A stretch of DNA of 64,000 nucleotides from Bacteroidales bacterium (GTDB lineage: Bacteria > Bacteroidota > Bacteroidia > Bacteroidales > UBA10428): positions 38,177 to 102,176 of the forward strand of contig JAFGSZ010000001.1 of the NCBI GenBank assembly GCA_016934395.1, written 5' to 3'. The notes under the pieces were generated by a model. The model was given only the letters and a program-made list of their open reading frames with translations, was not told where the DNA came from and searched no databases. This document shows positions 1 to 10,290 of this stretch, in pieces (position 1 is the stretch's first letter; every line of letters starts with the position of its first letter). The translations under genes and the position numbers were made by a program.

Positions 1-2
1 AA

Positions 3-125
3 GAAAAGGTTGATGGTGAGCAAAATCCCAAATATACTCAACCCGGATATAGTGAAACATGGTATCGAAAATTGATCGATGAAACAGGAGATAAATTCTT
101 ATATCATGGCGAAGAATCTCATTAA
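3..125 (+). CDS. C-terminal fragment of an unidentified protein
   Basis: An open frame enters from the left window edge and ends at a TAA at 123-125, giving about 40 residues that include the stretch GYSETWYRKLIDETGDKF. It has no stop before that point and is the only forward frame that stays open. I do not recognise the family. It lies 111 bases upstream of rplS on the same strand. The AT-rich gap between them suggests separate translation, though co-transcription is possible. Confidence 0.4.
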   Translation, partial: EKVDGEQNPKYTQPGYSETWYRKLIDETGDKFLYHGEESH

Positions 126-236
126 ATAATATAATCCTTTCAAATAATTAAGTTTTTTATTATTTCATCTCAAAAAATATTCGTAATATTGCGACCTGAA
201 AAATTTCTGGTTATACTTAAATAAATACTTATAAGA

Positions 237-584
237 ATGAATTTAATGAAAGTTGTTGAAAGTGAATTTTCGGTAGAAAAAAATCTACCTAAATTTTCAG
301 CGGGAGATACAATAACAGTACACTATAAAATCAAAGAAGGTAATAAAGAAAGAATCCAGCAGTTCAGAGGCGTTGTATTGCAACGCCGTGGTACCGGTAT
401 TAATGAAACCTTTACTGTTCGTAAAATGTCGGGGAATATCGGAGTTGAAAGAATTTTTCCGATTGTATCGCCTTTTATCGAACAAATAGACATAAACAAA
501 TATGGCAGGGTAAGAAGATCAAGAATATTCTACCTGCGCGAATTAACCGGAAAAAAAGCCAGAATTCAGGAAAAAAGATTTTAA
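237..584 (+). CDS. rplS: 50S ribosomal protein L19
   Basis: Ribosomal protein L19 sits at the interface of the 30S and 50S subunits and contributes to intersubunit bridges. The 115-residue length is normal for the family. The hallmark segments are all visible: [20 protein letters not shown] near residues 22-41, [29 protein letters not shown] and the basic C-terminal [13 protein letters not shown]. The ATG at 237 is chosen because [11 protein letters not shown] aligns with the usual L19 amino terminus; a second ATG three codons later is possible. The gene is followed by a strong hairpin terminator and converges on the AsmA-like gene. Confidence 0.98.
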   Translation: MNLMKVVESEFSVEKNLPKFSAGDTITVHYKIKEGNKERIQQFRGVVLQRRGTGINETFTVRKMSGNIGVERIFPIVSPFIEQIDINKYGRVRRSRIFYLRELTGKKARIQEKRF

Positions 585-597
585 CACCATCAGATAT

Positions 598-630
598 AAA
601 AAAAGCGGGGTCCATCCCGCTTTTTTATTT
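598..630. terminator. bidirectional intrinsic terminator between rplS and the AsmA-like gene
   Basis: An A-run, then GCGGG, a short loop (GTCCAT), CCCGC and a T-run form a perfect GC-rich hairpin flanked by A and T tracts on both sides. It can therefore stop transcription from rplS on the plus strand and from the convergent minus-strand gene, whose stop codon lies at its edge. Confidence 0.85.
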
Positions 631-3425
631 TATATTCCTTTCAGCTTATCCGCTTTTTTCCGTGCTTCCTCAATTATTTTATTTGCTTTATCATCGGCTT
701 CTCTTTCAATATTTCGAGCATTATTTTCTCCTTCTTCTTTAAGTTTTTTTGCTGCTGGTTCAGCTGCTAATTTCGCTACTGGTCCCTTTGCATCTTTAAC
801 CAATTTCTCGGCATTGGTATTCGCTTCTTTTCTAACTGCATCCGCAGCCTGTTGTGCTTTTTCCCTGACCTGTTCAGCCTCTCTTTCTGCTTCAGCAATT
901 ATTCTTTCTGCCTCTTCGTTGACAACTGCTTTAGCTGCTTCTTTTTTCTGATCGATAATTTCTTTGGCTTCTGCTTTAATTTCATTTTGAATAGCCTCTT
1001 TCGATTGTTTCAATGTATTTTTAAGATCCCATGAAATCTTTGGGTCTTTAAATGTGCCTGTAACCTTTATATCATAATTCAAAAACGTGGACTGATCCAG
1101 CTTAAACCCGGCAAGAGAAGCTTTTGAGCTTGCAACATCGAGCGAATTTTTACCTAACATTGATTTGGGCAGCGAAATATTTATTGAATAATTCAGGGTC
1201 TGATCCAAGCCCTGATCACCACCAATTAAAAATTCCGTGTCGCCCATTTTTGTTTTAAAAGGATCGACAAATATTTTACCGTTTTTTACTTCAAATTTTA
1301 TGGCAACATCATTAAGTGTCATATTATTAAATTTATCTGTTTTAATAACATCACCAATTTTCTGAAAAGTTGAAGCATCATTTATGCCTATCGAACCGGA
1401 TTTAAGATTCCCGTTCGCTGAAATAGATTTTAACACAGGGCTCATATCCTCTCCCAAAAAGCTAAAATAATCCAGTCCTAAACTGATATTTCCATTTGCT
1501 TTCTTGGCAATCGGAACGAGTTTTTCCAAGGTACTCAGAGAAGATACTGTTTGGGGTATTCCTATTTCATTTGCCTGAATAGCAAAGTTAACAAACGGAG
1601 CTTTAATGTCTTTTGTGTTGTATTCGCCATTAAGGGCAATATTACCTCCCAGCATTTCCATTTTAAGCCTCTCAAGAATCATTTTATTTTCTCTTACATA
1701 GATAATTCCAACCGTATTTTTAATATTTATTTTATCGTACAATATTTCATCCAGCCGTGATGTAAGTTTAAAATCTATGTTGTCAGGAATTTCAAAAACT
1801 GTAAGGGGAACAGTATCTCCTTCTGCTTCCGGTAATTCTTCTGTTTCGGTCATAAATTCATTCAGGTTCAGATAACCGGAGGTGAAAATAAAGTCACCTC
1901 GAATGGTCCCGTCAGAAAAAACATAAGGTATAAAATTTTCTACCCTGCCGGAAAATTGCATGTCGCTTTGACCAATCGTCATGTTAAGATTTTCAATTTG
2001 AACATATTTGGGCGAAAACACCGCCTCGGCTGTTTGAATAGTAACTTTTTGAGGTACAGCAGCACCTTCTATTACTAAGTTTTTTATCTTAATATTGCCA
2101 TCAGCTTTAAACATTTCATACTGTTCATTTTCGATATAAGACAAATATCCCATAGCATCCAGGTTTGATATTATTTCACCATTTAATGTCATATCCTCAA
2201 GAAGGATAACATCTCTGATACTTGCCAAATTAAGATTAGTATTCAGACTTGCATTGATATAAGGATCTGAAACAGGAGTTTTAATATTTAAAGTCATATC
2301 AAATGGATTCCCTGCAAGTTCAACATGAAATTTATTCACATCAATTGTTGAATTATCGTTTTGAACTCCATCGAAATACATACTTAAGTCCACGGATATT
2401 TTTTCGGCGGATTTTGGCAAATCAGGATATTTGAACATAGCATCCTGAACTTCCAGTTTTAAGGATGCCGAAGGCATAAATTTTTCGTTATAAGTTCCTC
2501 TTATATTTCCGTTAACGGCGAAATTCCCGCGGGTCTCCAAATCTTCATAACCTTTCATGTAAATTGCCGGAATAAGAGACAGTAAGGATTTAAAATCAGT
2601 TTTTTTTGTGTTAAATTTTAAATCCACATCAATATCCTCCTCATTGGGCAAACTTACACTGCCTTCAAATTGCAAAGCCATATTATTTAATGATAATTCG
2701 TTATCTTTTAAAATATAGATATTGTCTTTTAAATTGGCATCCACTATGGCCATAAAATTCATGGTAGCATGTTTAACATATTGAATTCCTTCCATGCTCA
2801 CATTTACGCTTGCTGAAGTGGAATTCACGGATAATGAAGAAAAATCTTCAGCGAAATTTCCGGAAAGCATAAAATTAAAATCGTTAAGTGCTGCAGTTAT
2901 ATTTAAACTGTCGTCTAAATAAGAAATATCGGCATGTTGAATCTCAAATTTCTTTAAAACTATTTGGGTACTAATTTCGCTAATAGTAGTATCGGTTTCT
3001 ATTGTTTCCTCTTCTGATGGTTTCATAATATCCCAGTTAACCGTGCCGTCGACTAAAACATGAGCATTGAGTTGCGGGCGTACAAGGATAATTTCTTTTA
3101 CCTTAATATGCTCCATTTTTATAGCGCTGATAAGATCAACTGCTACATCAAACGAGCGAAAAGCGATAAGAGTATCAGTCTCAAATGCCCCTATTCCAAC
3201 AACCGTTAAATCTTTTAAAGAAAGATTCAGGTAAGGAAAATTTTTTAATAATGATATCCCTAAATCTGAAAATTCTACCCGTGCATTTATATTCTGGTTT
3301 ATCTGGTTTTTTGCAATCTTCATAATCTTTCCTTTAAAAAGCATTGGGGTAATAATTAATGCAGCAAATATTACAAGAATTGTAATAAACAGGATTTTCA
3401 GTGTTTTTTTCATTTCGTCAAACAA
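630..3425 (-). CDS. AsmA family outer-membrane/lipid-homeostasis protein with C-terminal coiled coil
   Basis: AsmA-like proteins are anchored in the inner membrane and span the periplasm; they are implicated in lipid transport to, or assembly of, the outer membrane. The 931-residue protein has one N-terminal membrane helix (about residues 6-28, ILFITILVIFAALIITPMLF). A long beta-rich AsmA body follows (about 30-790) with the AsmA-type start NARVEFSDLGISLLKNFPYL and the C-terminal AsmA_2-like region around LKSISANGNLKSGSIGIN. Unusually, the last ~135 residues are an Ala/Lys/Glu-rich uninterrupted coiled coil with repeats such as EAERIIAEAEREAEQ. Translation may start at Met1 or at Met5 (MKKTLKI). 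It has no same-strand neighbour, so it is likely monocistronic. Confidence 0.85.
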   Translation of the reverse strand: MFDEMKKTLKILFITILVIFAALIITPMLFKGKIMKIAKNQINQNINARVEFSDLGISLLKNFPYLNLSLKDLTVVGIGAFETDTLIAFRSFDVAVDLISAIKMEHIKVKEIILVRPQLNAHVLVDGTVNWDIMKPSEEETIETDTTISEISTQIVLKKFEIQHADISYLDDSLNITAALNDFNFMLSGNFAEDFSSLSVNSTSASVNVSMEGIQYVKHATMNFMAIVDANLKDNIYILKDNELSLNNMALQFEGSVSLPNEEDIDVDLKFNTKKTDFKSLLSLIPAIYMKGYEDLETRGNFAVNGNIRGTYNEKFMPSASLKLEVQDAMFKYPDLPKSAEKISVDLSMYFDGVQNDNSTIDVNKFHVELAGNPFDMTLNIKTPVSDPYINASLNTNLNLASIRDVILLEDMTLNGEIISNLDAMGYLSYIENEQYEMFKADGNIKIKNLVIEGAAVPQKVTIQTAEAVFSPKYVQIENLNMTIGQSDMQFSGRVENFIPYVFSDGTIRGDFIFTSGYLNLNEFMTETEELPEAEGDTVPLTVFEIPDNIDFKLTSRLDEILYDKINIKNTVGIIYVRENKMILERLKMEMLGGNIALNGEYNTKDIKAPFVNFAIQANEIGIPQTVSSLSTLEKLVPIAKKANGNISLGLDYFSFLGEDMSPVLKSISANGNLKSGSIGINDASTFQKIGDVIKTDKFNNMTLNDVAIKFEVKNGKIFVDPFKTKMGDTEFLIGGDQGLDQTLNYSINISLPKSMLGKNSLDVASSKASLAGFKLDQSTFLNYDIKVTGTFKDPKISWDLKNTLKQSKEAIQNEIKAEAKEIIDQKKEAAKAVVNEEAERIIAEAEREAEQVREKAQQAADAVRKEANTNAEKLVKDAKGPVAKLAAEPAAKKLKEEGENNARNIEREADDKANKIIEEARKKADKLKGI

Positions 3426-3710
3426 TTTGGTTTTACTTAAAATTACAAATAAATAAATGAATTTGTCTTCAATTTAATCTAATAGAAACAATTCACAATC
3501 ACAGGAACTATTTTTATGTATTACAGAAAGTTACATGGCGTTGCATTTTTAATATTAATTTAAACTTTAATGTAAAACAATTTTAAATTTAATGAGTTAT
3601 ATTGTATAACGTTATTTTTTATACGCTTAGTCAAAATGTAATAAAAAAATGATAACATATTTTAATTCTAACCGTAAAGACGTTCAATACCTTACCAATA
3701 ATAATTAGTT

Positions 3711-4646
3711 ATGCGTGAATATAAACTCAGTAAATTGCCCATAAACAGAGGTTCGTTATGGATGAACAACGAGTTTGTTCAATTTATTTTTGAAAATGCC
3801 AGTGATTCCGTTTTAATTATTGATGGCAGTGATTTCACAATCCTGGAATGTAATAAAAAAGCGGTCGATTTATTTCACGCTTCAGATAAAGTTGATCTTA
3901 TTAATATCCCCTTATTTAACCTGTATCAAAATGAACCGGCAAAGTTCAGTAAATCAATGGTTATATCTAAGATCCATTCCGGTGAAACGTATACCCAGGA
4001 ATTATCTTTTATTACGCTTAAAAACCATACTTTTTGGGGCCGGCTTTCAGCAGTTGAAATAGTTGTTGACAGTCAAAATATTATTGTACTTAAAATCACA
4101 AAAGTGGTTGATTACCTTAAGGCAGAAGAAGCCTTATCAACATTAATACGTCAGACCTCAAAAGTTACCGGAATGGTATTCTTTAAGGAATTAACCCGTT
4201 TGCTTTCTCAAACGTATGATACCAAATTTGCTTTTATTGGTAAAATAGACCAAAAAAACAGTCAGGTGGTTACGTTGAAATTTTGTGCTGATCAGAAAGA
4301 TGAAAAAAACATTGTTTTTCAAATTGACGGCAGTCCGTTACAAAATATTATTAAAGGTTATACTTCATTTTATCCCCAAAAGCTTTCCGAACTTTTTCCT
4401 CAGAATTATTTAGTTTCTAACATGGGAATCGAAAGTTTTATGGGCAGTCCTGTATTTAATTCAAATGGAGAAGTTATAGGAATATTGGCCATTATGGATG
4501 ATAAACCCATGGTGGAAATACCAAATACACGGCATATTTTTTCCCTTTTCTCCTCAAGAATTGGTGCAGAAATTGAACGTATGGATACTGAAAACCTCCT
4601 TAGGAAATTTATTCCCGATTTTAAATCAGCAGAAATTACCGGATAA
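3711..4646 (+). CDS. PAS-GAF sensory protein without output domain
   Basis: This 311-residue soluble protein has a PAS domain at about residues 20-120 (FENASDSVLIIDGSDFTILECNKKAVDLF) and a GAF-like domain at about 150-295 (FMGSPVFNSNGEVIGILAIMDDKP). No kinase, receiver, cyclase or DNA-binding segment follows. It may act in trans on the hybrid kinase encoded next on the same strand, 181 bases downstream, but this is inference from position. No signal peptide or membrane segment is visible. The ATG at 3711 gives a short basic leader; a later ATG at residue 18 (MNNEFVQFIF) is an equally plausible start. Confidence 0.7.
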   Translation: MREYKLSKLPINRGSLWMNNEFVQFIFENASDSVLIIDGSDFTILECNKKAVDLFHASDKVDLINIPLFNLYQNEPAKFSKSMVISKIHSGETYTQELSFITLKNHTFWGRLSAVEIVVDSQNIIVLKITKVVDYLKAEEALSTLIRQTSKVTGMVFFKELTRLLSQTYDTKFAFIGKIDQKNSQVVTLKFCADQKDEKNIVFQIDGSPLQNIIKGYTSFYPQKLSELFPQNYLVSNMGIESFMGSPVFNSNGEVIGILAIMDDKPMVEIPNTRHIFSLFSSRIGAEIERMDTENLLRKFIPDFKSAEITG

Positions 4647-4827
4647 ATCGCATTAGTACTGAAGAATTAATCTTTCCTTTCTTGTACAATTTTATTTCAA
4701 CTTAGTATAAGTTATTTTATTTTTTTATATCTTACAATTAATTCCCAACCAGACTAAACCCTTTATATTAGATACGGTTATTAATAAAGATTAATAACTA
4801 ATCTTATTAATTCTATGTATAGTTTGC

Positions 4828-7800
4828 ATGGCAACTACTAAAAAATTACAATCAACAGGCAGACCGATTATTTTAGGAATACTTATTATTGCCTCACTGT
4901 ATTTTATTTTAGATATTTCAGGATTAGTTTTCGCGCTAACTCCGGGCAATTTAATTCCTTTGCAACTATCTGCCGGTATTGGCCTTGGTATTTTGCTGAT
5001 TTTTGGCATACAATTGTGGCCCGGATTATTTATTGGTGCCTTTTTAGCTTCCATTTTTATTCTTCACAAACAGAATATTTCTTTTTCACCGGATGTTTAT
5101 ATTATACCTTCAATATTTGCCGGAATGGGTGCAGCAATAGAAGGAATTGTTGGTTATCATCTTATCGCTAGATATATCAATACAAAAAATCTATTTTCAA
5201 ATTTTCCATTTACTTTTAAATTTTTCCTTATTGGAATCCTTATCACCCTGCTGCATACTTTAATATTTATTCCGGTTGTCATCTATTCATATCCTGCAAA
5301 CATTTTACCTGTTAAAGCCCTGCTTGTTATAAACTGGTTGTCTCATACTACGGGTATATTTATTTTAACACCCTTTATATATTACATTTTTAGACCAACC
5401 TATACACAGGCAATATCTAAACAACACGTAGCAGAGATAATCTTTTTGACAATTATTTTTTTCTTAACTGAAATATTGGTTTCTTTTGATCTGTTGCCTG
5501 CAGTTATTCATCAGAGTCTTCCCTATATTTTAATTCCAATTTTAATAATAATAGCATACAGATACGGACAGCAAATTGTATCCATTTTCCTTTTTATTGC
5601 CGGCATATCAATTATCCTTCTTACAAAATATAATATTGGCCCGTTTGTTTATCCTGATCCCACTGAAACTGCCATTACCTTACAGCTTTTTTTAGGTGTG
5701 GTTTCTTCATCCATCTTATTACTAAATGCCTCAATTAATCAGGCTAAACAAGAAAATGAAAAATTAAATGTTGCACAAAATTTACTGAAGTTAAAAGATC
5801 ATGAACAGACATCTGTTCTTGAACAAGAATTATTTAAACGAAAAACGGTTGAAGATTCATTACGTGAAAGTGAAGAGCGATACAAACAGTTTTCCAGTTT
5901 AACTACAGAAGGAATTATTATCCATAAAGATGGAGTGGCGTTAGATGTCAACAAACGCTTTGAAGAACTAACGGGTTATAACAGAAACGATATCCTTAAT
6001 AACGGCACCAATCCCTTTTATGTTTTGCCTGAATACAAAAATGAACTTTTAGACAGAATTCGGAATTGTACGGCAGATCCATGTGAGATCCGGATTAAAC
6101 ATGCTAATGGAAAAATAATCGATGTTGAAATCGAATCAAAATATATAAATCGTAATAATAATGATGGTTTCCGGGCTACCGTTTTTCGGGATATAAGTGA
6201 AAAGAAAAAAGCAAAAGAAGAAATTAATAAGTTAATCACAGCTATTCAGCAAAGTCCAAGCAGTATTGTTATTACAAATTTAGAGGGTAACATTGAATTT
6301 GTCAATCCTGCCTTTTTAGCAATTACCGGATACAAATCTGAAGAAGTAATCGGACAGAACCCACGGATACTTAAAACCAATTTCCATAATGATGATTTTT
6401 ATAAAGACATGTGGGAGACTATTCTAAGAAAGCAGGTATGGAAAGGAGAATTTTTAAATAAAAAGAACAATGGAGAGTTATATTGGGAACAGGCAATAAT
6501 AGCGCCCGTATTAAATGAAAAAGAAGAAATTACTCACTTTTTATCCATAAAAGATGATATTACAGAAAAAAAGAAAGCCCTTGAAGCTTTAGTTGAAAGT
6601 GAGGAAAAGTTTCGTGGATTTTTTGAAGATAACAGCGCTGTGATGCTGGTTGTAAATCCTGAAAACGGGAAAATTGACGATGTAAATAAAGTTGCTGAAA
6701 TATTTTATGGGTACAAAAAAGAACATTTCACTCAACTAACCATTTTTGACCTTAACCATAAAACTACAAAACTCAGTATTGATGATTTAAAATTCGCGTT
6801 AAACAACGAGGTCCGGTTTTTTTCATTAAAACATAAACTGCAGAACGGAACAATTCATGATGTTGAATTATTTATAACACCGGTTTCAACAAAAGAACAA
6901 ATTAAATTATTTCTAATTATTCAGGATATTACAAAACGCAAAAAAGCAATTAAAGCCCTTGTTGAAAGTGAATCAAGAAAACATGCCCTGTTAAAGATAG
7001 TTCCTGATATTATTTTTGTGTTGAATAAAAAAGGTGATTTTATTGATGTGTTTACAGATCAACCAGACCAGTTGGTTTATACTCACTCACAGTTTATGGG
7101 GAAAAATTACACTGAAATTTTTACAGGTGACCTCTCCGAGAAATTTAAAATATATTTTACAAGGGCATTCAAGACTAGTGAAATTCAATCATTTGAATAT
7201 GAGATGGAACTTAACGGAGAAATTGAATATTATGATGCCCGATTAATTGTTAGTGGGAATGAGCTTATTGCAGTTATCCGGAAAATTACCTCACAAAAGC
7301 AATCTGAAGAACGGCTGAAAGAGGCTAAAACAGAAGCCGAACAAGCCAATCAGGCAAAAAGCATCTTTCTGGCGAATATTTCTCATGAGATCCGTACACC
7401 TATAAATGCTATTTTAGGATTTACGGATTTACTTGAAATTCAGTTATCGGATGTAAACCATCAAAATTATCTTCAGTCAATAAAGTCGAGTAGTAAAACT
7501 CTTTTAAACCTGATTAATGACTTGCTTGATCTTTCGAAAATTGAGGCTGGAAAAACGGCTATCTCAAAAGAACCTTTAAATATCAGGGTAATAGTTGAGG
7601 AAATAAAACACATATTTTCTTTAAAAGTAGCAGAAAAGAACCTTGATTTCCAGGTGCAAATCGAAGCTGATGTACCAAATAACATCCTCCTTGATGAGCT
7701 GCGGATACGGCAAATATTACTAAACCTGGTGGGAAACGCAGTAAAATTTACAGAAAAAGGATTTATAAATATTCATATTAGTATTAAAAAAGCAAGATAT

Positions 7801-8799
7801 AGTAAGAACAAAAAGCTTGTTAATTTAGTAATTAGTATAAAAGATACCGGAATTGGCATTCCCAAATCTGAACAAAAAGAAGTATTCGATGCCTTTAAGC
7901 AACAGGATGAACTGAATACAAAAAAATATGGAGGAACAGGTTTGGGCCTTACCATCACTAAAAAACTGGTTGAAATAATGAATGGCAAGATAACGGTGGA
8001 AAGTGAACCCGGATTAGGAAGTAATTTTACTGTTGTTTTTAAAAAAATTGAAGTTGTCGATACACTGGAAACAACCAGAACAATAATTAATAACCATTTA
8101 AATTATCAGAAAATTGAATTTAAAAACTCAAAAATTTTAATTGTTGATGATATTGCCATAAACAGGGATTTGCTCGTAAGTATGTTTCGAAATTCAAAAT
8201 TGAAAATAATAGAATCTGAGGATGGTAAATCTGCCATCCATAAAGCCAAATTACATATTCCCGACCTGATCCTTTTGGATATTAAACTGCCAGACATTGA
8301 TGGAATATCAGTTGCAAAAGAATTAAGAAACAATGATACCACCCGGCATATACCCATTGTAGCGGTTACAGCCTTTAAATTATCAGAAGATGAAAAAGAA
8401 CTGGAAGAAATGGGATTTAACGGTCTTTTAAGAAAACCTATTAAAATTCAGGATGTATATTTAGAAGTAATGAAATACCTTAAATATACTGTTAAATCTG
8501 AATTAAACACAGAGATACCCGTTCCTGAGAAATTTAATAATTTTAAGGATAAAAATGAAGCGACCAGGGTACAGAAAATTTTATCTGAGATTTATAATGG
8601 CGATTACCGGAAGGTAATTATTTCTTCATCATTTGAAGAGGTTGAAGAATTTGCAAATCAGATAAATAAAACCGGAAGAGATTACAATATTATAGTGCTG
8701 GTTAAATTTTCCAATCAACTTCTAAATGCCGTTAAAAATTTCGATATAGAAAGTATGAAATCTATTTTAGGCACTTTTCCTGAACTTATAAAAAATTAA
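4828..8799 (+). CDS. MASE1 hybrid sensor histidine kinase with four PAS domains and a receiver
   Basis: A membrane-bound hybrid two-component kinase of 1323 residues. Residues about 10-310 are a multi-helix MASE1-type sensor ([19 protein letters not shown]). Four PAS segments follow, starting near 347, 465, 590 and 714, most beginning with the linker motif ESEE/ESES. The HisKA phosphoacceptor is His853 in [15 protein letters not shown]. The ATPase domain shows [16 protein letters not shown] and GGTGLGL. A receiver begins near 1100 (KILIVDD) with phosphoacceptor Asp1151 in LILLDIKLP. The last ~100 residues resemble a C-terminal extension seen on many hybrid kinases ([18 protein letters not shown]), with no obvious Hpt histidine. 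The next gene starts 17 bases downstream, so the two form an operon. Ligand unknown. Confidence 0.88.
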   Translation: MATTKKLQSTGRPIILGILIIASLYFILDISGLVFALTPGNLIPLQLSAGIGLGILLIFGIQLWPGLFIGAFLASIFILHKQNISFSPDVYIIPSIFAGMGAAIEGIVGYHLIARYINTKNLFSNFPFTFKFFLIGILITLLHTLIFIPVVIYSYPANILPVKALLVINWLSHTTGIFILTPFIYYIFRPTYTQAISKQHVAEIIFLTIIFFLTEILVSFDLLPAVIHQSLPYILIPILIIIAYRYGQQIVSIFLFIAGISIILLTKYNIGPFVYPDPTETAITLQLFLGVVSSSILLLNASINQAKQENEKLNVAQNLLKLKDHEQTSVLEQELFKRKTVEDSLRESEERYKQFSSLTTEGIIIHKDGVALDVNKRFEELTGYNRNDILNNGTNPFYVLPEYKNELLDRIRNCTADPCEIRIKHANGKIIDVEIESKYINRNNNDGFRATVFRDISEKKKAKEEINKLITAIQQSPSSIVITNLEGNIEFVNPAFLAITGYKSEEVIGQNPRILKTNFHNDDFYKDMWETILRKQVWKGEFLNKKNNGELYWEQAIIAPVLNEKEEITHFLSIKDDITEKKKALEALVESEEKFRGFFEDNSAVMLVVNPENGKIDDVNKVAEIFYGYKKEHFTQLTIFDLNHKTTKLSIDDLKFALNNEVRFFSLKHKLQNGTIHDVELFITPVSTKEQIKLFLIIQDITKRKKAIKALVESESRKHALLKIVPDIIFVLNKKGDFIDVFTDQPDQLVYTHSQFMGKNYTEIFTGDLSEKFKIYFTRAFKTSEIQSFEYEMELNGEIEYYDARLIVSGNELIAVIRKITSQKQSEERLKEAKTEAEQANQAKSIFLANISHEIRTPINAILGFTDLLEIQLSDVNHQNYLQSIKSSSKTLLNLINDLLDLSKIEAGKTAISKEPLNIRVIVEEIKHIFSLKVAEKNLDFQVQIEADVPNNILLDELRIRQILLNLVGNAVKFTEKGFINIHISIKKARYSKNKKLVNLVISIKDTGIGIPKSEQKEVFDAFKQQDELNTKKYGGTGLGLTITKKLVEIMNGKITVESEPGLGSNFTVVFKKIEVVDTLETTRTIINNHLNYQKIEFKNSKILIVDDIAINRDLLVSMFRNSKLKIIESEDGKSAIHKAKLHIPDLILLDIKLPDIDGISVAKELRNNDTTRHIPIVAVTAFKLSEDEKELEEMGFNGLLRKPIKIQDVYLEVMKYLKYTVKSELNTEIPVPEKFNNFKDKNEATRVQKILSEIYNGDYRKVIISSSFEEVEEFANQINKTGRDYNIIVLVKFSNQLLNAVKNFDIESMKSILGTFPELIKN

Positions 8800-8816
8800 A
8801 CGGATACAACACTACA

Positions 8817-9917
8817 ATGAAAAGGAAAGATGAAAGAAAGTCGATTTTAATAGTTGATGATGTTGCAAAAAACATTCAGGTTATAGCCGGATTTCTGAAA
8901 GGGAAAAACTACAATTTAAATTTTGCCCAAAATGGTGCTGAGGCTATTCAACATGCATTAAACCAGAATTTCGACCTTATTCTATTAGATATTATGATGC
9001 CGGAAATGGATGGTTTTGATGTATGCAAAAAATTGAAAAGTAATAAAAAGACCAAAGATATCCCTGTAATTTTTATTACAGCTAAAACAGATGATGACAG
9101 TATTTCAAAAGGATTTGAATTTGGAGGTGTTGATTACATTACCAAACCTTTTAATGCCGCAGAGCTTGTTGCAAGAATTAAAACTCATTTAAGTTTAAGT
9201 GAAAAAGAAAAACAACTTAAAGAACTGAATTCCACAAAAGATAAGTTTTTCTCTATTGTTGCCCATGATCTAAAAAATCCTTTTTTTAACATTATGGGGT
9301 TAAGTGATTTGTTATCTACCAATATTAAAGAATACAATATTGAAGAAATCAGGGATATAGCAGAAACCATGTCTTTGTCGGCAAAACAAGCCTATAACCT
9401 TCTTGAAAATTTGCTAAACTGGTCGAGGGTTCAGACAGGCAGAATCGGATTTAGTCCTGAAAAATTACAGCTCCATCAACTGGTAAATATCAACATAGAA
9501 TTGCTCAATACGAATGCCCAGTATAAAAACATTAAAATCGTAAATCAGGTTAATAAAAATACAATAATATTTGCCGATGAAAATATGGTAAATACCATAC
9601 TCAGAAATCTGCTGTCGAATGCTATAAAGTTTACCAATAATAAGGGGAAGGTGAAAATTTACGCGGGTAATGAAGGTGAATTTGTAACCATTACCGTTGC
9701 AGATAATGGTTTAGGAATGAGTAAGGAAAGCATTCAACAATTATTTAAACTGGATAAAAGTCATTCCACCCTGGGTACAAAAAAAGAAACAGGAACCGGC
9801 CTTGGATTAATACTGTGCAAAGAATTTGTAGAACTAAACCGAGGTGAGATAAATGTTGAAAGCACCGAGGGTGTGGGCACTAATATTACATTTACATTGC
9901 CCCTGGCAAAAGAATAA
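8817..9917 (+). CDS. response regulator-histidine kinase fusion (REC-HisKA-HATPase)
   Basis: A 366-residue soluble protein with the receiver at the N terminus and the kinase at the C terminus. The receiver (residues 9-125) has SILIVDD, phosphoacceptor Asp58 in LILLDIMMPEMDG, and the conserved Lys in ITKPFNAAEL. The HisKA region carries His150 in FFSIVAHDLKNPF. The ATPase has NLLSNAIKF, DNGLGM and GTGLGL. There is no membrane segment, so it probably receives phosphate or signals from the MASE1 hybrid kinase encoded 17 bases upstream. No DNA-binding output is present in either protein, so the final output of the relay must lie elsewhere. Co-transcription is inferred from spacing. Confidence 0.88.
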   Translation: MKRKDERKSILIVDDVAKNIQVIAGFLKGKNYNLNFAQNGAEAIQHALNQNFDLILLDIMMPEMDGFDVCKKLKSNKKTKDIPVIFITAKTDDDSISKGFEFGGVDYITKPFNAAELVARIKTHLSLSEKEKQLKELNSTKDKFFSIVAHDLKNPFFNIMGLSDLLSTNIKEYNIEEIRDIAETMSLSAKQAYNLLENLLNWSRVQTGRIGFSPEKLQLHQLVNINIELLNTNAQYKNIKIVNQVNKNTIIFADENMVNTILRNLLSNAIKFTNNKGKVKIYAGNEGEFVTITVADNGLGMSKESIQQLFKLDKSHSTLGTKKETGTGLGLILCKEFVELNRGEINVESTEGVGTNITFTLPLAKE

Positions 9918-9953
9918 TTTATTTTTATTACTATTTCTTTAACGAGCTTAAGA

Positions 9954-9978
9954 GTTTTAATCAATTTTTCTATATTTG
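9954..9978 (+). promoter_or_regulatory. Bacteroidota-type promoter for tRNA-Arg
   Basis: A perfect TAnnTTTG -7 box (TATATTTG) lies at 9971-9978, with a weak GTTTT -33 element at 9954-9958. The tRNA 5' end is 33 bases downstream of the -7 box, allowing a short 5' leader. Confidence 0.5.
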
Positions 9979-10010
9979 CACACCGAAACATTAGGTCTTA
10001 TATCAATATT

Positions 10011-10083
10011 GGACTCGTAGCTTAATGGATAGAGCATCTGGCTACGGACCAGAAGGTTGGGGGTTCGAGTCCCTCCGAGTTCA
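10011..10083 (+). tRNA. tRNA-Arg (anticodon ACG)
   Basis: The 73-base sequence folds as a cloverleaf. The acceptor stem GGACTCG pairs with CGAGTTC (one G-T pair), with discriminator A at 10083. The D arm contains AGCTTAATGGATAGAGC. The anticodon stem TCTGG/CCAGA encloses loop CTACGGA, giving anticodon ACG, which becomes ICG after A34 deamination and reads CGN codons. The T arm contains GGTTCGAGTCC. The 3' CCA is not encoded. The last 16 bases are copied twice downstream. Confidence 0.96.
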
Positions 10084-10088
10084 CTCAG

Positions 10089-10120
10089 AAGCTTCTGAAT
10101 TTTCAGGAGCTTTTTTTTTT
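10089..10120 (+). terminator. intrinsic terminator after tRNA-Arg
   Basis: AGCTTCTGAA pairs with TTCAGGAGCT (one mismatch) and is followed by about ten T residues, six bases after the tRNA discriminator base. Related hairpins (CTCCTGAATTTTCAGGGGCC type) recur at 10238-10267, with a T-run, and at 10384-10409, with a weaker one. Confidence 0.8.
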
Positions 10121-10143
10121 GATATATTAATCTGACTGCAATT

Positions 10144-10267
10144 GCCGGAGGAACGAGAAGTTTATGCCGATATAGATGTTGTTGGGAGGTACGACTTAAA
10201 CATCTTCATCGGTAAGTCCCTCCGAATTCACACAAACGCTCCTGAATTTTCAGGGGCCTTTTTTTTT
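10144..10267 (+). ncRNA. candidate structured RNA module, copy A
   Basis: An outer stem CGGAGG (10146-10151) can pair with CCTCCG (10219-10224), the part that copies the tRNA tail. An inner hairpin pairs CCGATATAGATGTT (10167-10180) with AACATCTTCATCGG (10199-10212), 12 of 14 positions matched. A terminator hairpin with T-run follows at 10238-10267. Expression and function are unknown; it could equally be a relic of a tRNA-associated element. Confidence 0.35.
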
Positions 10268-10290
10268 GATATATTAATCTGACTGCAATT

